Assembly (NCBI GenBank): GCA_937900125.1
Contig: CALCEK010000244.1
Location: 1-22,365 of the forward strand
Length of the DNA: 22,365 nt
Source of the DNA: an uncultured Treponema sp.
Lineage (GTDB): Bacteria; Spirochaetota; Spirochaetia; Treponematales; Treponemataceae
Reading direction: 5' to 3'
Part shown: positions 6,724 through 15,257 of the stretch, piece after piece
Position numbering within the stretch: position 1 is the stretch's first letter
Layout of the letters: every line of letters begins with the position of its first letter
Program-made: the position numbers and the translations under genes
Notes under the pieces: model-generated
What the model was told of the DNA's origin: nothing
Database searches by the model: none
Seen by the model: the letters and a program-made list of their open reading frames with translations, nothing else

Positions 6724-9058
6724 ATTTTTTGTAAGCGTTTGGTTAATTTTTCATCTCCTGCTTGTTGCGGGATTTGTTATTGGAATGATATTTCGTGGGG
6801 GCATAAAAATTGATTCGGATTTGTTTAATATGCTCCCCGATTCTACAGTAAACAGCGCAATGCGTTCTGCCGATAGCAAATTGACAAAAAGCACAGGGCA
6901 AAACATTTTTGTACTTGTTTCCCACGAAGATTTTGCAAAAGCCAAAAAAATTGCGGAACAAGTTTACGATTCGCTAAAAGATAGCCCTCAATTTGACTAT
7001 GTTACTTTGTATTCTGACGGCTCTACCGTTGGAGAAATTCAAGATTTTATTTACAAATATCGCTACAATCTGCTAGATGCAAAAACGCAAACCGCACTTT
7101 TGTCTGAAAATGGAGCGCAAAATTTTGCCGACAACGCACTTTCTAAAATTTACGGTGCATTTACGCTAACATCGCTTGATTTTGTGGAATCTGACCCTTT
7201 TTTGCTAAGTGAATATAATATAACAAATTATCTTGCGATTATACAGGATTCTGGAGTTGCGCTTTCTCCAAAAGATGGAGTTTTGGCAACTGAATTTGAA
7301 GGTCGCTGGTACATTATGATTCGTGGCGCGTTGAGCAAAAAAGGAGCTGCGTTGGCAAGCAAATCAAATGGAATTGCAAGCATTTACAATATTTGTGAGC
7401 CGCTTGAAAAAAATGGAATCCGCTTTGTATATTCAGGAACGCCATTTCATTCCTATGAAAGTTCCAGTTCTGCTTCGCAAGAAATTACGCTCATTTCGTC
7501 AATTACACTTTCGCTTTTGATTATTGCGCTTTTGATTGTGTTTCAAAGTTTTGAACCCGTTTTGGTTACAATTTTTTCTATTGCGGTGTCAATTTTGACG
7601 GCTTTTTGCGCTACACAATTGGTTTTTGGCAATATTCACGTTTTAACCTTAGTTTTTGGTACTTCGCTGATTGGTTCGTGCGTGGATTACAGTTTGCATT
7701 ATTTTATCAACTGGAAAGCAAATACAAAACTTCATTCGGGGCGTGAAATTCGGCAACATTTAATGCGCGGACTTTTACTTTCGCTTTTGTCAACTGAAAT
7801 TTGCTATTGTTTGCTGATTTTTGCTCCATTTAATTTGCTAAAACAAATGGCTCTTTTTTCGGTGGTTGGAATTTTCAGTTCATTTTTGACAGTTTCTTGT
7901 CTTTATCCGCTTTTGCCACTTCCCGCTGAACAAAAAAGAAAAATATCAATTTTAGATTATTTTAAGGTTAGCGTTTTGCCGCAAAAAAAGCACGTTGGCG
8001 CAATTCTTACACTTTTGCTTTTTGTTATAGGCGGAATTTTACTCTTTTCCTTTAGAAATCAAATTGAACTTAAAAACGATATAAGTAAATTGTACACAAT
8101 GTCAAACAGACTTAGAGAAGATGCCACACTTTCGTATAGGGTACTTCAGTATAGTCCAAGTGCATGGTTTATTGTTTCAGGGGATTCGCCAGAGGCTGTT
8201 TTGCAAAGGGAAGAAGCTTTATGCACTCGCCTTGAAAAAGTCAACAAAGGCAAAATTGGCGGCGGATATATTGCAACTTCTCGTTTTGTGCCGTCAATCC
8301 AAAGCCAAAAAAACTCGCTACAGGCAAGCAAAAAACTTTTGCCATTTGCCCAAAATCAGCTTTTTGAGCTCGGCTTTGACGAAGATTCTGTATTTAATCT
8401 TAAAACGGATTTTGAAAACGCGCAAAATAATTTTGTTACGCCAGAAACTCCGCTTCCTAAAACGCTTTCTTCCCTTGTTTCTATGTTGTGGCTTGGAGAA
8501 ATTGATGGAAAATACTATACGGTGGTATTGCCAAACACTGTAACTGATGAAAATGCTTATCGCGAAATTGCAGATTCGGACGAAAACGTTTATTTTGAAA
8601 ACAAAGTGCGCGACCTAAGCGGTGGTTTAGACCGACTTACAAAAATTATTGCAATTATGTTCGTTATAGCATTTTGCGCAATCGTTATTGTTTTAAAATT
8701 TTTCTACAGTTGGGGCGAAACGCTCAAAATTGCTTCTGTTCCGCTTTTGAGTGTGATTTTTATCACAGCAATTTTTGCCTTGCGCGGCGAATATGTTGAA
8801 TTTTTTTGCATAACGGGAATGATTTTGGTGTTTGGACTTGGTGTGGACTACGTGATTTATATGATGGAAAACGCAAAGGAAAATCAGCATTTTTCTTCTG
8901 TTGAAAAAAAATTAGAACCGTTTGCAATTTTGCTTTCTTTTTTGACAACGGCATTTTCTTTTGGTGCACTCGCGTTAAGTTCTTTTGTACCCGTTCACAC
9001 TTTGGGGCTTACGATTTTTGTTGGACTTTTAACCGCATTTGTTTGCACTTTGTTTTAA
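6692..9058 (+). CDS. MMPL/RND-type lipid exporter (ApeM-type), 3' end probably frame-shifted
   Basis: A 788-residue inner-membrane exporter with the two-half RND layout: helix 1 (about 12-34), a periplasmic domain to about 263, helices at about 264-405, helix at about 434-455, a second periplasmic domain, and a helix bundle from about 650. The half-repeats carry GTSLIGSCVDYSLHYF and GLGVDYVIYM, the GxxxD(Y/F) proton-relay type motif of this family. It should move the lipid product to the LolA-like carrier. Translation ends abruptly at FVCTLF inside what should be the last helix. In the -1 frame the sequence goes on as LNSPLILLKKLKK before stopping near 9126, which looks like the missing end. 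It is the last gene of the operon. Confidence 0.8.
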   Translation: MKKKLTLASNKFFVSVWLIFHLLLVAGFVIGMIFRGGIKIDSDLFNMLPDSTVNSAMRSADSKLTKSTGQNIFVLVSHEDFAKAKKIAEQVYDSLKDSPQFDYVTLYSDGSTVGEIQDFIYKYRYNLLDAKTQTALLSENGAQNFADNALSKIYGAFTLTSLDFVESDPFLLSEYNITNYLAIIQDSGVALSPKDGVLATEFEGRWYIMIRGALSKKGAALASKSNGIASIYNICEPLEKNGIRFVYSGTPFHSYESSSSASQEITLISSITLSLLIIALLIVFQSFEPVLVTIFSIAVSILTAFCATQLVFGNIHVLTLVFGTSLIGSCVDYSLHYFINWKANTKLHSGREIRQHLMRGLLLSLLSTEICYCLLIFAPFNLLKQMALFSVVGIFSSFLTVSCLYPLLPLPAEQKRKISILDYFKVSVLPQKKHVGAILTLLLFVIGGILLFSFRNQIELKNDISKLYTMSNRLREDATLSYRVLQYSPSAWFIVSGDSPEAVLQREEALCTRLEKVNKGKIGGGYIATSRFVPSIQSQKNSLQASKKLLPFAQNQLFELGFDEDSVFNLKTDFENAQNNFVTPETPLPKTLSSLVSMLWLGEIDGKYYTVVLPNTVTDENAYREIADSDENVYFENKVRDLSGGLDRLTKIIAIMFVIAFCAIVIVLKFFYSWGETLKIASVPLLSVIFITAIFALRGEYVEFFCITGMILVFGLGVDYVIYMMENAKENQHFSSVEKKLEPFAILLSFLTTAFSFGALALSSFVPVHTLGLTIFVGLLTAFVCTLF

Positions 9059-9093
9059 ATTCGCCCTTGATTCTCTTAAAAAAACTTAAAAAA

Positions 9094-9122
9094 TTTACTT
9101 CCCAAAAATCACAGCATATTGT
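9094..9122 (+). promoter_or_regulatory. Possible promoter of the EAL receptor gene
   Basis: TTTACT (9094-9099), 17 bases, TATTGT (9117-9122), with the ATG at 9133 only 10 bases further and no ribosome site. This would make a near-leaderless transcript. The boxes are imperfect and the region is very AT-rich. Confidence 0.3.
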
Positions 9123-9132
9123 ATAAAAAAGT

Positions 9133-11991
9133 ATGAAAAAAGTTTACATCTCAATTTTAGGCTTGATTTTTGCACTTTTGTTTGTAAATTCTGCCGTTTT
9201 TTCAGAATCGCTTAAGATTCCTGATTTTTTTCAATTTGAATACTTGTGCGATGATGAAGCAGTCATTTCTCAAAATTATTACAAAAATTATCTTTTGCAA
9301 ATTGCAGATTTTTGCGGCTGGGATTTTGAGTTGATTCCTGAAATTACCCTTAATTCGTTTGAAAAAATGTTGCGGGGCGAGCTTGACCTTGTTTACGATG
9401 TCGCAAAATCGTCTGAGCGAAAAGAACAAGGCTTCATTTTTAGCAAAATTCCTTGTTTGACGTACCACATTTTTTTGGTTTCGCTTCCAAATGATTCTCG
9501 GTTTAATTCCGTAAGTCTTGAAAACTTGGACGGCAAGACAATCGGCTATTCCGAAGGCGACCCATTCGAAAAGCAACTGTTAGAGGATTTTGCTAAAACG
9601 CACGGGCTAAATATCAATATTGTTGCCGTTTCGTATACAGAAAATACATCTGACGCAATTATTGCGCACAATCTTGACCTTTGCGTAACTGCGCGGCTTA
9701 CTTCAAATTTGGTTGAAAAGGTCATTTACGATTTTGGTAATTTTGAATTGTATTTTGCAAGTTCTTCTCCTGCGGTCATAGAAAAATTGGATTCTGCTGT
9801 AGACGCGCTTTTTGCAAAAAATCCATTTTTTCTGCTGGAAATTCTTGCAAAAGGTAGCGATTTAAAGATTTTTGACGGAACAAATCCCACTGAAAGTGAA
9901 ATTGCTTTTTTAAAAAACAATTCGCCGTTTACTGTTCTTGACGATGATAATTATGCAAAGCAACTTTTTTTGGAAACTGATGTAAAAAAGGCATTTTGGT
10001 CTTTGGTGTCCGAGTTTTGTGGAGCTGAATTTAATCTTAAAACGAAAGAGAATTTTGTTCCAAAAAACAATGAAATTTATTTGTATGAGGTTTCTTCCCA
10101 TGAAAAAAGTCATCAAAATGCTGAAAATTCGAATATTTCGTATACGGACAATTTTTTTGTATTTGAAGTTTGCTTTGTTTGCTCACGGGAAAAATCAATA
10201 AGTGATTTTTTTACGCAAACAACAACACCTAAAATTGCAATCACAAGCGATATTAAAAAAGTTTTGCCGTATTTTGAGGAGCGACTGGGTAACTTTGAAA
10301 TCGTCGTGGAAGAAAATCCTGAAAATTGTATTAAAATGCTTTCAAAATCTGAATACGATGCCATTTTGATAAATGCAACTTATTTGCAGCAACGATATAA
10401 ACTTTCTGATTATAGGACATTAACCGATGCGGAAGTTGTATATTACAAAATACCAATGTGTATGGCTGTGGTTGGTAAAGATTCGGAAAAACTTACTTCT
10501 ATTTTAAACAGAGCATTTTCTCAGCTCCCACAAGATTATTATTCGAAAAGATTAGAAAAAGAGGGAATTTTTGTGCAAACAAAGCCTTCTTTGGAACGGA
10601 AAATAAATTTCGCGCTTTTAGTTTCGTTAATTTTGCTGGTTGTAATTTTTGTAAACACGATTGTTTTGACTTTTCGGCATACAAGACTTGGACGCGAGGC
10701 GATTTTTAAGGATTCCCTTACGGGTTTGCTTTCTTTGCAGGGAATTGAGTTTGGCGCGGAAAAACTTTTTAGGCAATCGCATTACAAAAAACAATTTTTG
10801 CTCTCTGAATTGAATATTCGCGATTTTTCTTCGGTGAATCACATTTATGGTCAACAAAAGGGCGATAAAATTATTTTAACATTGGCGGCGGCTCTTAAAC
10901 AAAAATTCCCTGCGCAAACGGACGACATTTTAGTTGCGCGTGGCTATGCTGATGTTTTTTATATTTTGATTCCTATGGATTCTTCGGAAGCGGAAATTTT
11001 AAAATATATGCGCGGAATTCAACTTTCGTTGCAAGATTTTGTAAATCAAAAGGAAAATGTTAAAATTATCTTAAAAAGTGGGAACGTTTTTTGTGGAACA
11101 GCAAAAAATACAACTTTAAAGGATATAATCAGCAAAGCAACATACGCGCGGCGGTCAAATCGCGACAGCGTGATAGAAAATTTTTCGGTGTTTACACAAG
11201 AATTGAGCGAACAACGCGAAACCGAAGAAATGATTGAAAACGAAATTGAAGAAGCCCTGCAAAAAGAAGAATTTGTTGTACACTTTCAGCCTAAATTAAG
11301 TTTAAAAGATGGAAAAATCTGTGGCGCAGAAGCCCTTGTTCGCTGGAATCGATTGGGAAAAAAATCACTTTCGCCCGATAAATTTATTCCAATTTTGGAA
11401 AAAAGCGGACTTGTCGGTAAACTTGACGATTTTGTTTACGAAACTGTTTTTCGTTATATGAGTTATTTGCGGCAAAGTTCGTTTCCGATTATTCCCATTT
11501 CAATGAACATTTCGCGCTTAAATTATGACATACGGACTTTTGTGGATAAACTTGACCGTCTTACGCTAAAATACGACGTTCCCCGCAGGTTTATTGAGCT
11601 TGAAATTGAAGAACGTTTTGCGGGTGCGAATGACACTCTTGTGAAAAACCTTGTGGATGCTTTGCATAAGTCGGGCTACTCTGTAAGTATGGACGATTTT
11701 GGCTCTGGACAATCCACTTTAAATATGTTGAGCGAAATTCAAGTTGATACGATAAAATTTGACCAAGGCTTTTTGCGGACATCGCTTGATTCAAATGATG
11801 CGAGAGTTGTTTTAACCGCAATGATAACAATGGTGCGAGCTTTGGGGCGACATTCGCTGTGCGAAGGCGTTGAAACTGAAGAACAAATTGAATTTTTGCG
11901 GACAATTGGTTGCGAAATCGTTCAAGGATTTTACTATTCCAAGCCACTTTCTGCCACTGAATTTAAGGAATTTTTAAGGACACACGTTTAA
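9133..11991 (+). CDS. Periplasmic-sensing c-di-GMP phosphodiesterase: SBP-SBP-TM-degenerate GGDEF-EAL
   Basis: A 952-residue receptor. A signal peptide (residues 1-24, ending near VFS) is followed by two solute-binding-protein-like domains (about 25-245 and 265-485), a membrane helix (about 494-514), a GGDEF-family domain (about 525-670) and an EAL domain (about 695-950). The cyclase signature is RGYADVF at about 603-609 instead of GGDEF, so diguanylate cyclase activity is unlikely. The EAL domain keeps EAL (733-735), NIS, LEIEE, DDFGSG (about 853), KFDQ, EGVE (about 911) and QGF, so c-di-GMP hydrolysis is likely. It probably senses a small amino-acid-like ligand and lowers c-di-GMP. No ribosome site precedes the ATG. 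Confidence 0.88.
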   Translation: MKKVYISILGLIFALLFVNSAVFSESLKIPDFFQFEYLCDDEAVISQNYYKNYLLQIADFCGWDFELIPEITLNSFEKMLRGELDLVYDVAKSSERKEQGFIFSKIPCLTYHIFLVSLPNDSRFNSVSLENLDGKTIGYSEGDPFEKQLLEDFAKTHGLNINIVAVSYTENTSDAIIAHNLDLCVTARLTSNLVEKVIYDFGNFELYFASSSPAVIEKLDSAVDALFAKNPFFLLEILAKGSDLKIFDGTNPTESEIAFLKNNSPFTVLDDDNYAKQLFLETDVKKAFWSLVSEFCGAEFNLKTKENFVPKNNEIYLYEVSSHEKSHQNAENSNISYTDNFFVFEVCFVCSREKSISDFFTQTTTPKIAITSDIKKVLPYFEERLGNFEIVVEENPENCIKMLSKSEYDAILINATYLQQRYKLSDYRTLTDAEVVYYKIPMCMAVVGKDSEKLTSILNRAFSQLPQDYYSKRLEKEGIFVQTKPSLERKINFALLVSLILLVVIFVNTIVLTFRHTRLGREAIFKDSLTGLLSLQGIEFGAEKLFRQSHYKKQFLLSELNIRDFSSVNHIYGQQKGDKIILTLAAALKQKFPAQTDDILVARGYADVFYILIPMDSSEAEILKYMRGIQLSLQDFVNQKENVKIILKSGNVFCGTAKNTTLKDIISKATYARRSNRDSVIENFSVFTQELSEQRETEEMIENEIEEALQKEEFVVHFQPKLSLKDGKICGAEALVRWNRLGKKSLSPDKFIPILEKSGLVGKLDDFVYETVFRYMSYLRQSSFPIIPISMNISRLNYDIRTFVDKLDRLTLKYDVPRRFIELEIEERFAGANDTLVKNLVDALHKSGYSVSMDDFGSGQSTLNMLSEIQVDTIKFDQGFLRTSLDSNDARVVLTAMITMVRALGRHSLCEGVETEEQIEFLRTIGCEIVQGFYYSKPLSATEFKEFLRTHV

Positions 11992-12638
11992 TGCTTTTAG
12001 AAAAATTTGAAAATTTGCTTTTTGATTTTGACGGCACGATTATGGATACTTCTGAGGGAATTTTTCATTCCTTTGATTATGTGGAACAAAAACTCGGTCT
12101 TACGGATAAGGGCAAAGATTTTTACCCAAAGTTGGTAGGGCCGCCGCTTGCCGAAAGTTTTTCTCGGTTTTTTGGTTTGGCTGAAGATGAAATTCAAAAT
12201 GCTATAAAGGTGTATAGGGAGTATTACAAAAAAGGCGGAATGTTTGAAGGTAAAATCTACGATGGATTTGAATCCCTTTTAAAATCGCTCAAAAGTGCAA
12301 ACAAAAAGTTGTTTGTTGCCACAAGCAAGCCAGAAATCTATGCCCGACAAATTCTTTCTCGGCTAAAAATGGATTCGTATTTTGATTTTATCGGTGGAAG
12401 TGACACTGCGGAAAAAGACCGCATTCGTAAAGTTGACGTTATTCGCTATGTTATGAAAGAAAATTCGCTTTTTCCACAAAATACAGTGATGATTGGCGAC
12501 CGATTTTATGATATTGAAGGCGCACAGCAAGCTGGAATAGCAAGCATTGGCGTTTTGTGGGGATTCGGAAGTGAGCAAGAGCTAAAAGATGCGGGCGCAA
12601 ACGTTTTAGTGTCTACCCCGCAAGAGCTTTTAGTTTAA
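11991..12638 (+). CDS. HAD-superfamily phosphatase (phosphoglycolate phosphatase-like, Gph/PpaX group)
   Basis: A 215-residue HAD hydrolase with all four motifs: FDFDGT (Asp12 nucleophile, Asp14 acid), ATSKP as motif II, the lysine after the DTAEKD stretch, and GDRFYDIEGA as motif IV. The helical cap between motifs I and II is of subclass I, so it acts on small phosphorylated metabolites; phosphoglycolate or a nucleotide are the usual substrates but sequence cannot tell. Its ATG shares one base with the stop of the EAL receptor (TAATG), so the two are co-translated. No functional link between them is evident. It converges on hisS with a 19-base gap. Confidence 0.85.
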   Translation: MLLEKFENLLFDFDGTIMDTSEGIFHSFDYVEQKLGLTDKGKDFYPKLVGPPLAESFSRFFGLAEDEIQNAIKVYREYYKKGGMFEGKIYDGFESLLKSLKSANKKLFVATSKPEIYARQILSRLKMDSYFDFIGGSDTAEKDRIRKVDVIRYVMKENSLFPQNTVMIGDRFYDIEGAQQAGIASIGVLWGFGSEQELKDAGANVLVSTPQELLV

Positions 12639-12657
12639 GACAAACTTTTGGTTTTTG

Positions 12658-13899
12658 TTATTTGTTTCCAAAAAGGCGCAATTCACCATTTTCTAAGGCG
12701 GCAAAATGTGTAAATCCTGATTTTTCTAGCTGATTTAATTGTTGCCCGATTTTTTTGTGCTTTTTTATGACAGATACGTTGTATGCTTCACGAAGTTCTG
12801 CGGCTTTTTTTAACACATCGGGAAAATCCTCAGAAGAATCATATAAAAGCGCGTATTTTTCTTTTTGCCCCCTGATTTCCGTCTTTTTTTCAATTAGAAT
12901 TTCGCAAATTCGTTCAAATCCGATTGAAAAGCCAACTGCAGGAATCTGTTGCCCGATAAATTTTCCAATCATTCCGTCATAACGTCCGCCGCCAGCAATT
13001 GCACCAGAAAATTCTGGACAGCTGACTTCAAAAACTATTCCCGTGTAATAGCCTTGTCCGCGAACAAGAGAAGGGTTGTATACAACTGTATAGTTGCCCG
13101 TTCCAATTTTTTGTGCAGTGGTCAAAACGTATTGTAAATCGCGTGCAATTTCAGAATCATTTAAGTGTGAAATTACGTTTTTAAGTGAAAAATCGCCTTC
13201 GGACAAAAATGATTCAAGCTTTTGAATCGCATTTTCAGGGAATCCTTTTTGACTTAAGTCTAATTTTACGCCATCAATTCCGATTTTGTCTAATTTGTCA
13301 AAACTGATGCAAACAGAATCGAGAGAATCGGGTGTAAAACCCATTGTTTCTAACATTGACCGCAAAACGCGCCTGTCATTTATATTTACAGAAAAATCTC
13401 TAAAACCAATCGCAAGCAATGCGCGGGCGGTAACATCAATCAACTCAACTTCGGCATTGGGGCTAGAATCGCCTAAAATGTCAATGTCGCACTGCACAAA
13501 TTCTCTAAACCGCCCTTTTTGCGGACGTTCAGCGCGATAAACGCGGTCGGTTTGTATAACTTTAAACGGAAACGGCAAAAGTTCGCGGTTTGCGGCATAA
13601 TAGCGCGAAAGCGGAAGCGTTAAATCGTAACGCAAGCCCAAATCGCTTAACAGTTCGGGATTGTTACTTTTTAAGGCTTTTTCAAGTTTTTCACCGCGTT
13701 TTAAAACTTTAAAGATTAAATTAAGATTTTCGCCACCTTCAGATTTGTTTAAGTTTTCAATGTCTTCGAGAATCGGAGTAGAAATCCGCTCAAAGCCAGA
13801 ATTTTGGTACACCTCTAAAATTTTTGACTGAATTGAATCTCTTAGACGCTGCTCATAGGGGAGAATGTCCCGCATTCCTTTTACCGCTTGTGTTTTCAT
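12658..13899 (-). CDS. hisS: Histidyl-tRNA synthetase
   Basis: A 413-residue class II aminoacyl-tRNA synthetase that charges tRNA-His in the cytoplasm. It opens with KGMRDILPYEQ, shows RYDLTLPLSRY, the motif 2 segment RVYRAERPQKGRFREF, the histidine-specific GQGYYTGIVFE, and motif 3 in GGGRYDGMIGKF...GFSIGFERI. A short anticodon-binding domain follows. I chose the ATG at 13899 because GAGGG lies 5 bases before it; an in-frame ATG 12 bases earlier overlaps this ribosome site. Length is within the usual 410-450 range. It lies alone on the minus strand, converging with the HAD gene, and may be cotranscribed with the small ORF upstream. Confidence 0.95.
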   Translation of the reverse strand: MKTQAVKGMRDILPYEQRLRDSIQSKILEVYQNSGFERISTPILEDIENLNKSEGGENLNLIFKVLKRGEKLEKALKSNNPELLSDLGLRYDLTLPLSRYYAANRELLPFPFKVIQTDRVYRAERPQKGRFREFVQCDIDILGDSSPNAEVELIDVTARALLAIGFRDFSVNINDRRVLRSMLETMGFTPDSLDSVCISFDKLDKIGIDGVKLDLSQKGFPENAIQKLESFLSEGDFSLKNVISHLNDSEIARDLQYVLTTAQKIGTGNYTVVYNPSLVRGQGYYTGIVFEVSCPEFSGAIAGGGRYDGMIGKFIGQQIPAVGFSIGFERICEILIEKKTEIRGQKEKYALLYDSSEDFPDVLKKAAELREAYNVSVIKKHKKIGQQLNQLEKSGFTHFAALENGELRLFGNK

Positions 13900-13974
13900 T
13901 TTTACCCTCATCTAACATTTGTCGTTGATTTGCGCGTGGAAACTCGAAAAATCGCATTTTTTTGAGAATTCGAC

Positions 13975-14076
13975 TTACCATTTTATATTTTTTTTGGCAA
14001 ATGCGCAATGAGGGCAATTTTTACATTCGCAACAAGTGCTGCTGGTGCAAGCAACGTCATATTTTGTTTGCAAAGT
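13975..14076 (-). other. Cysteine-rich reading frame in phase with the preceding small gene
   Basis: Directly after the TAA of the 65-residue gene, in the same frame, 33 codons run to a TAA at 13975-13977. They include YDVACTSSTCCECKNCPHC, seven cysteines and a histidine within 17 residues, a pattern suited to metal binding. A TTG at 14073 could start it but has no ribosome site. It could be the C-terminal zinc-binding tail of the upstream gene cut off by a nonsense mutation, a separate microprotein, or chance. The stop is TAA, so selenocysteine is excluded. Confidence 0.35.
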
Positions 14077-14274
14077 TTACATTTTTTGTAGTTTTTCTTC
14101 AATGCTTGCAACACGCTGAATGTCGCGCACTGCGTCTGACAGATTTTCTGCAACTCGCTCAATAATAAGGGATTCTTCTGGTGAGTTTGTGATGAAAAAA
14201 TCTTCATTCAACGCTGAAACGATTTTTTTTAACTCTTTAATTCTTTCGTTACATTCACAAATCAATGGACTCAT
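14077..14274 (-). CDS. Small helical protein of unknown function (65 residues)
   Basis: No family recognised. It begins MSPLICECNERIKELKKIV, is charged and predicted mainly helical with a possible coiled coil at each end. A strong AGGAGG ribosome site lies 6 bases before the ATG, which makes it a real gene rather than chance. A candidate promoter lies at 14328-14357. After its TAA the same frame stays open for another 33 codons and encodes a dense cysteine cluster (see 13975-14076). Downstream on the same strand is hisS, 165 bases on. Confidence 0.65.
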   Translation of the reverse strand: MSPLICECNERIKELKKIVSALNEDFFITNSPEESLIIERVAENLSDAVRDIQRVASIEEKLQKM

Positions 14275-14327
14275 ATTTTCCTCCTAAATTTTGCGGCTAA
14301 GGTTTGTCGCCTTTAGCTTATGGTTTT

Positions 14328-14357
14328 AGCATAATTGCATTTTTTGTCGGTGTCTAA
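14328..14357 (-). promoter_or_regulatory. Candidate promoter of the 65-residue gene
   Basis: On the minus strand TTAGAC (14357-14352), 18 bases, then TATGCT (14333-14328). Between it and the gene lies an imperfect hairpin GCTAAAGG/CCTTAGC at about 14294-14316 in the leader. Confidence 0.35.
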
Positions 14358-14471
14358 TATTTTTTTTGTATAAAATTCATAGCTAAAAAGTATGAATAAA
14401 AGGAAAAAACGCAAACTGCTTTGCAAAACAAGGATATTGCGCTGTTGTGGGGGATTTTGTAAAATGTTTGT

Positions 14472-15257
14472 ATGGCAAAGAAAGTTTTAATTACGGGTGC
14501 AAGTAGCGGTTTGGGCGAAGAATTTGCGAAAATTTTTGCGCGTGATGGTTATGACGAGATTCTTGTGGCGCGGTCAAAAGAAAAACTTGAACTTTTAAAG
14601 GCAGAACTCGAGTCAGCTTTTAAAGTGCAAGTGCAAATTTTGGTGCAAGATTTGTCTGAGCCACATTCTGCCCGCAATGTTTGCAATTTTGTGCAAAAAA
14701 ATGTGCTGGGGCTTGACGTTTTGGTAAACAATGCGGGCTTTGGCGATTTTGCACTTTTTGCCGAAAGCGCGTGGATGCGGCAAGAAAAAATGATTCAACT
14801 GAATGTGACTACACCTTTGGAATTGACCTATGAACTTTTGCCAAATTTGATTCAAAGTCGCGGGAAAATTTTGAACGTTGCCTCGATTGCCTCATTTATG
14901 CCAGGCGCAAATATGTCAGTTTATTACGCGACAAAAGCTTTTTTGCGTTCTTGGGGGGAAGCCCTTTTTGTTGAGCTAAAAGAAAAAGGTGTGAGCGTTA
15001 CAACTTTGTGTCCTGGCCCGACAAACTCAAAATTTTGGGATTCAGCGCGGGCTAACGAATCCCTATTGATGAAATCAGCGCATTTTGCATCTGCAAAACA
15101 GGTTGCCGAGTATGGTTACAAAAAAATGGTATCTGGCTCTGCACTAGCCGTGCCTGGTTTTTCAAATAAAATGCTTGTGTTTTTGATTAGAATCCTCCCG
15201 AGGTCTTTAGTAAGAAATGCCGTGTATGCGGTACAGCGCAAATCTTCTAATCCATAA
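14472..15257 (+). CDS. Short-chain dehydrogenase/reductase (DltE/COG0300 type)
   Basis: A 261-residue classical SDR. TGASSGLG (8-15) binds the NAD(P) cofactor, VNNAGFGD follows, and the catalytic residues are Ser138 in NVASIAS and Tyr151/Lys155 in YYATK. A hydrophobic stretch near the C-terminus (MLVFLIRILPRSLV) suggests membrane association, as in relatives acting on lipids or sterol-like ketones. The substrate cannot be read from sequence; it is not obviously the missing aryl-polyene ketoreductase, which is FabG-like and cluster-encoded elsewhere. The ATG at 14472 starts right at the fold; the nearest G-rich ribosome-like sequence (GTGGGGGA) is 17 bases upstream. Its 3' end overlaps the convergent gene by 11 bases. 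Confidence 0.88.
   Translation: MAKKVLITGASSGLGEEFAKIFARDGYDEILVARSKEKLELLKAELESAFKVQVQILVQDLSEPHSARNVCNFVQKNVLGLDVLVNNAGFGDFALFAESAWMRQEKMIQLNVTTPLELTYELLPNLIQSRGKILNVASIASFMPGANMSVYYATKAFLRSWGEALFVELKEKGVSVTTLCPGPTNSKFWDSARANESLLMKSAHFASAKQVAEYGYKKMVSGSALAVPGFSNKMLVFLIRILPRSLVRNAVYAVQRKSSNP

Noticed and set aside
12639..12660. Possible terminator between the HAD gene and hisS
   Set aside because: The inverted repeat (ACAAAC/GTTTTTGT) is short, bulged and AU-only; not convincing.
14077..14079. Selenocysteine recoding as the way through the stop into the cysteine-rich frame
   Set aside because: The codon is TAA; selenocysteine needs TGA.
13983..14207. 74-codon minus-strand ORF overlapping the 65-residue gene
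   Set aside because: It is in another frame, has no ribosome site, and the overlapping gene has a strong one.
14392..14490. Basic, cysteine-containing 32-codon ORF overlapping the start of the short-chain dehydrogenase
   Set aside because: No ribosome site, composition driven by A-runs, and it overlaps a clear gene in another frame; likely chance.
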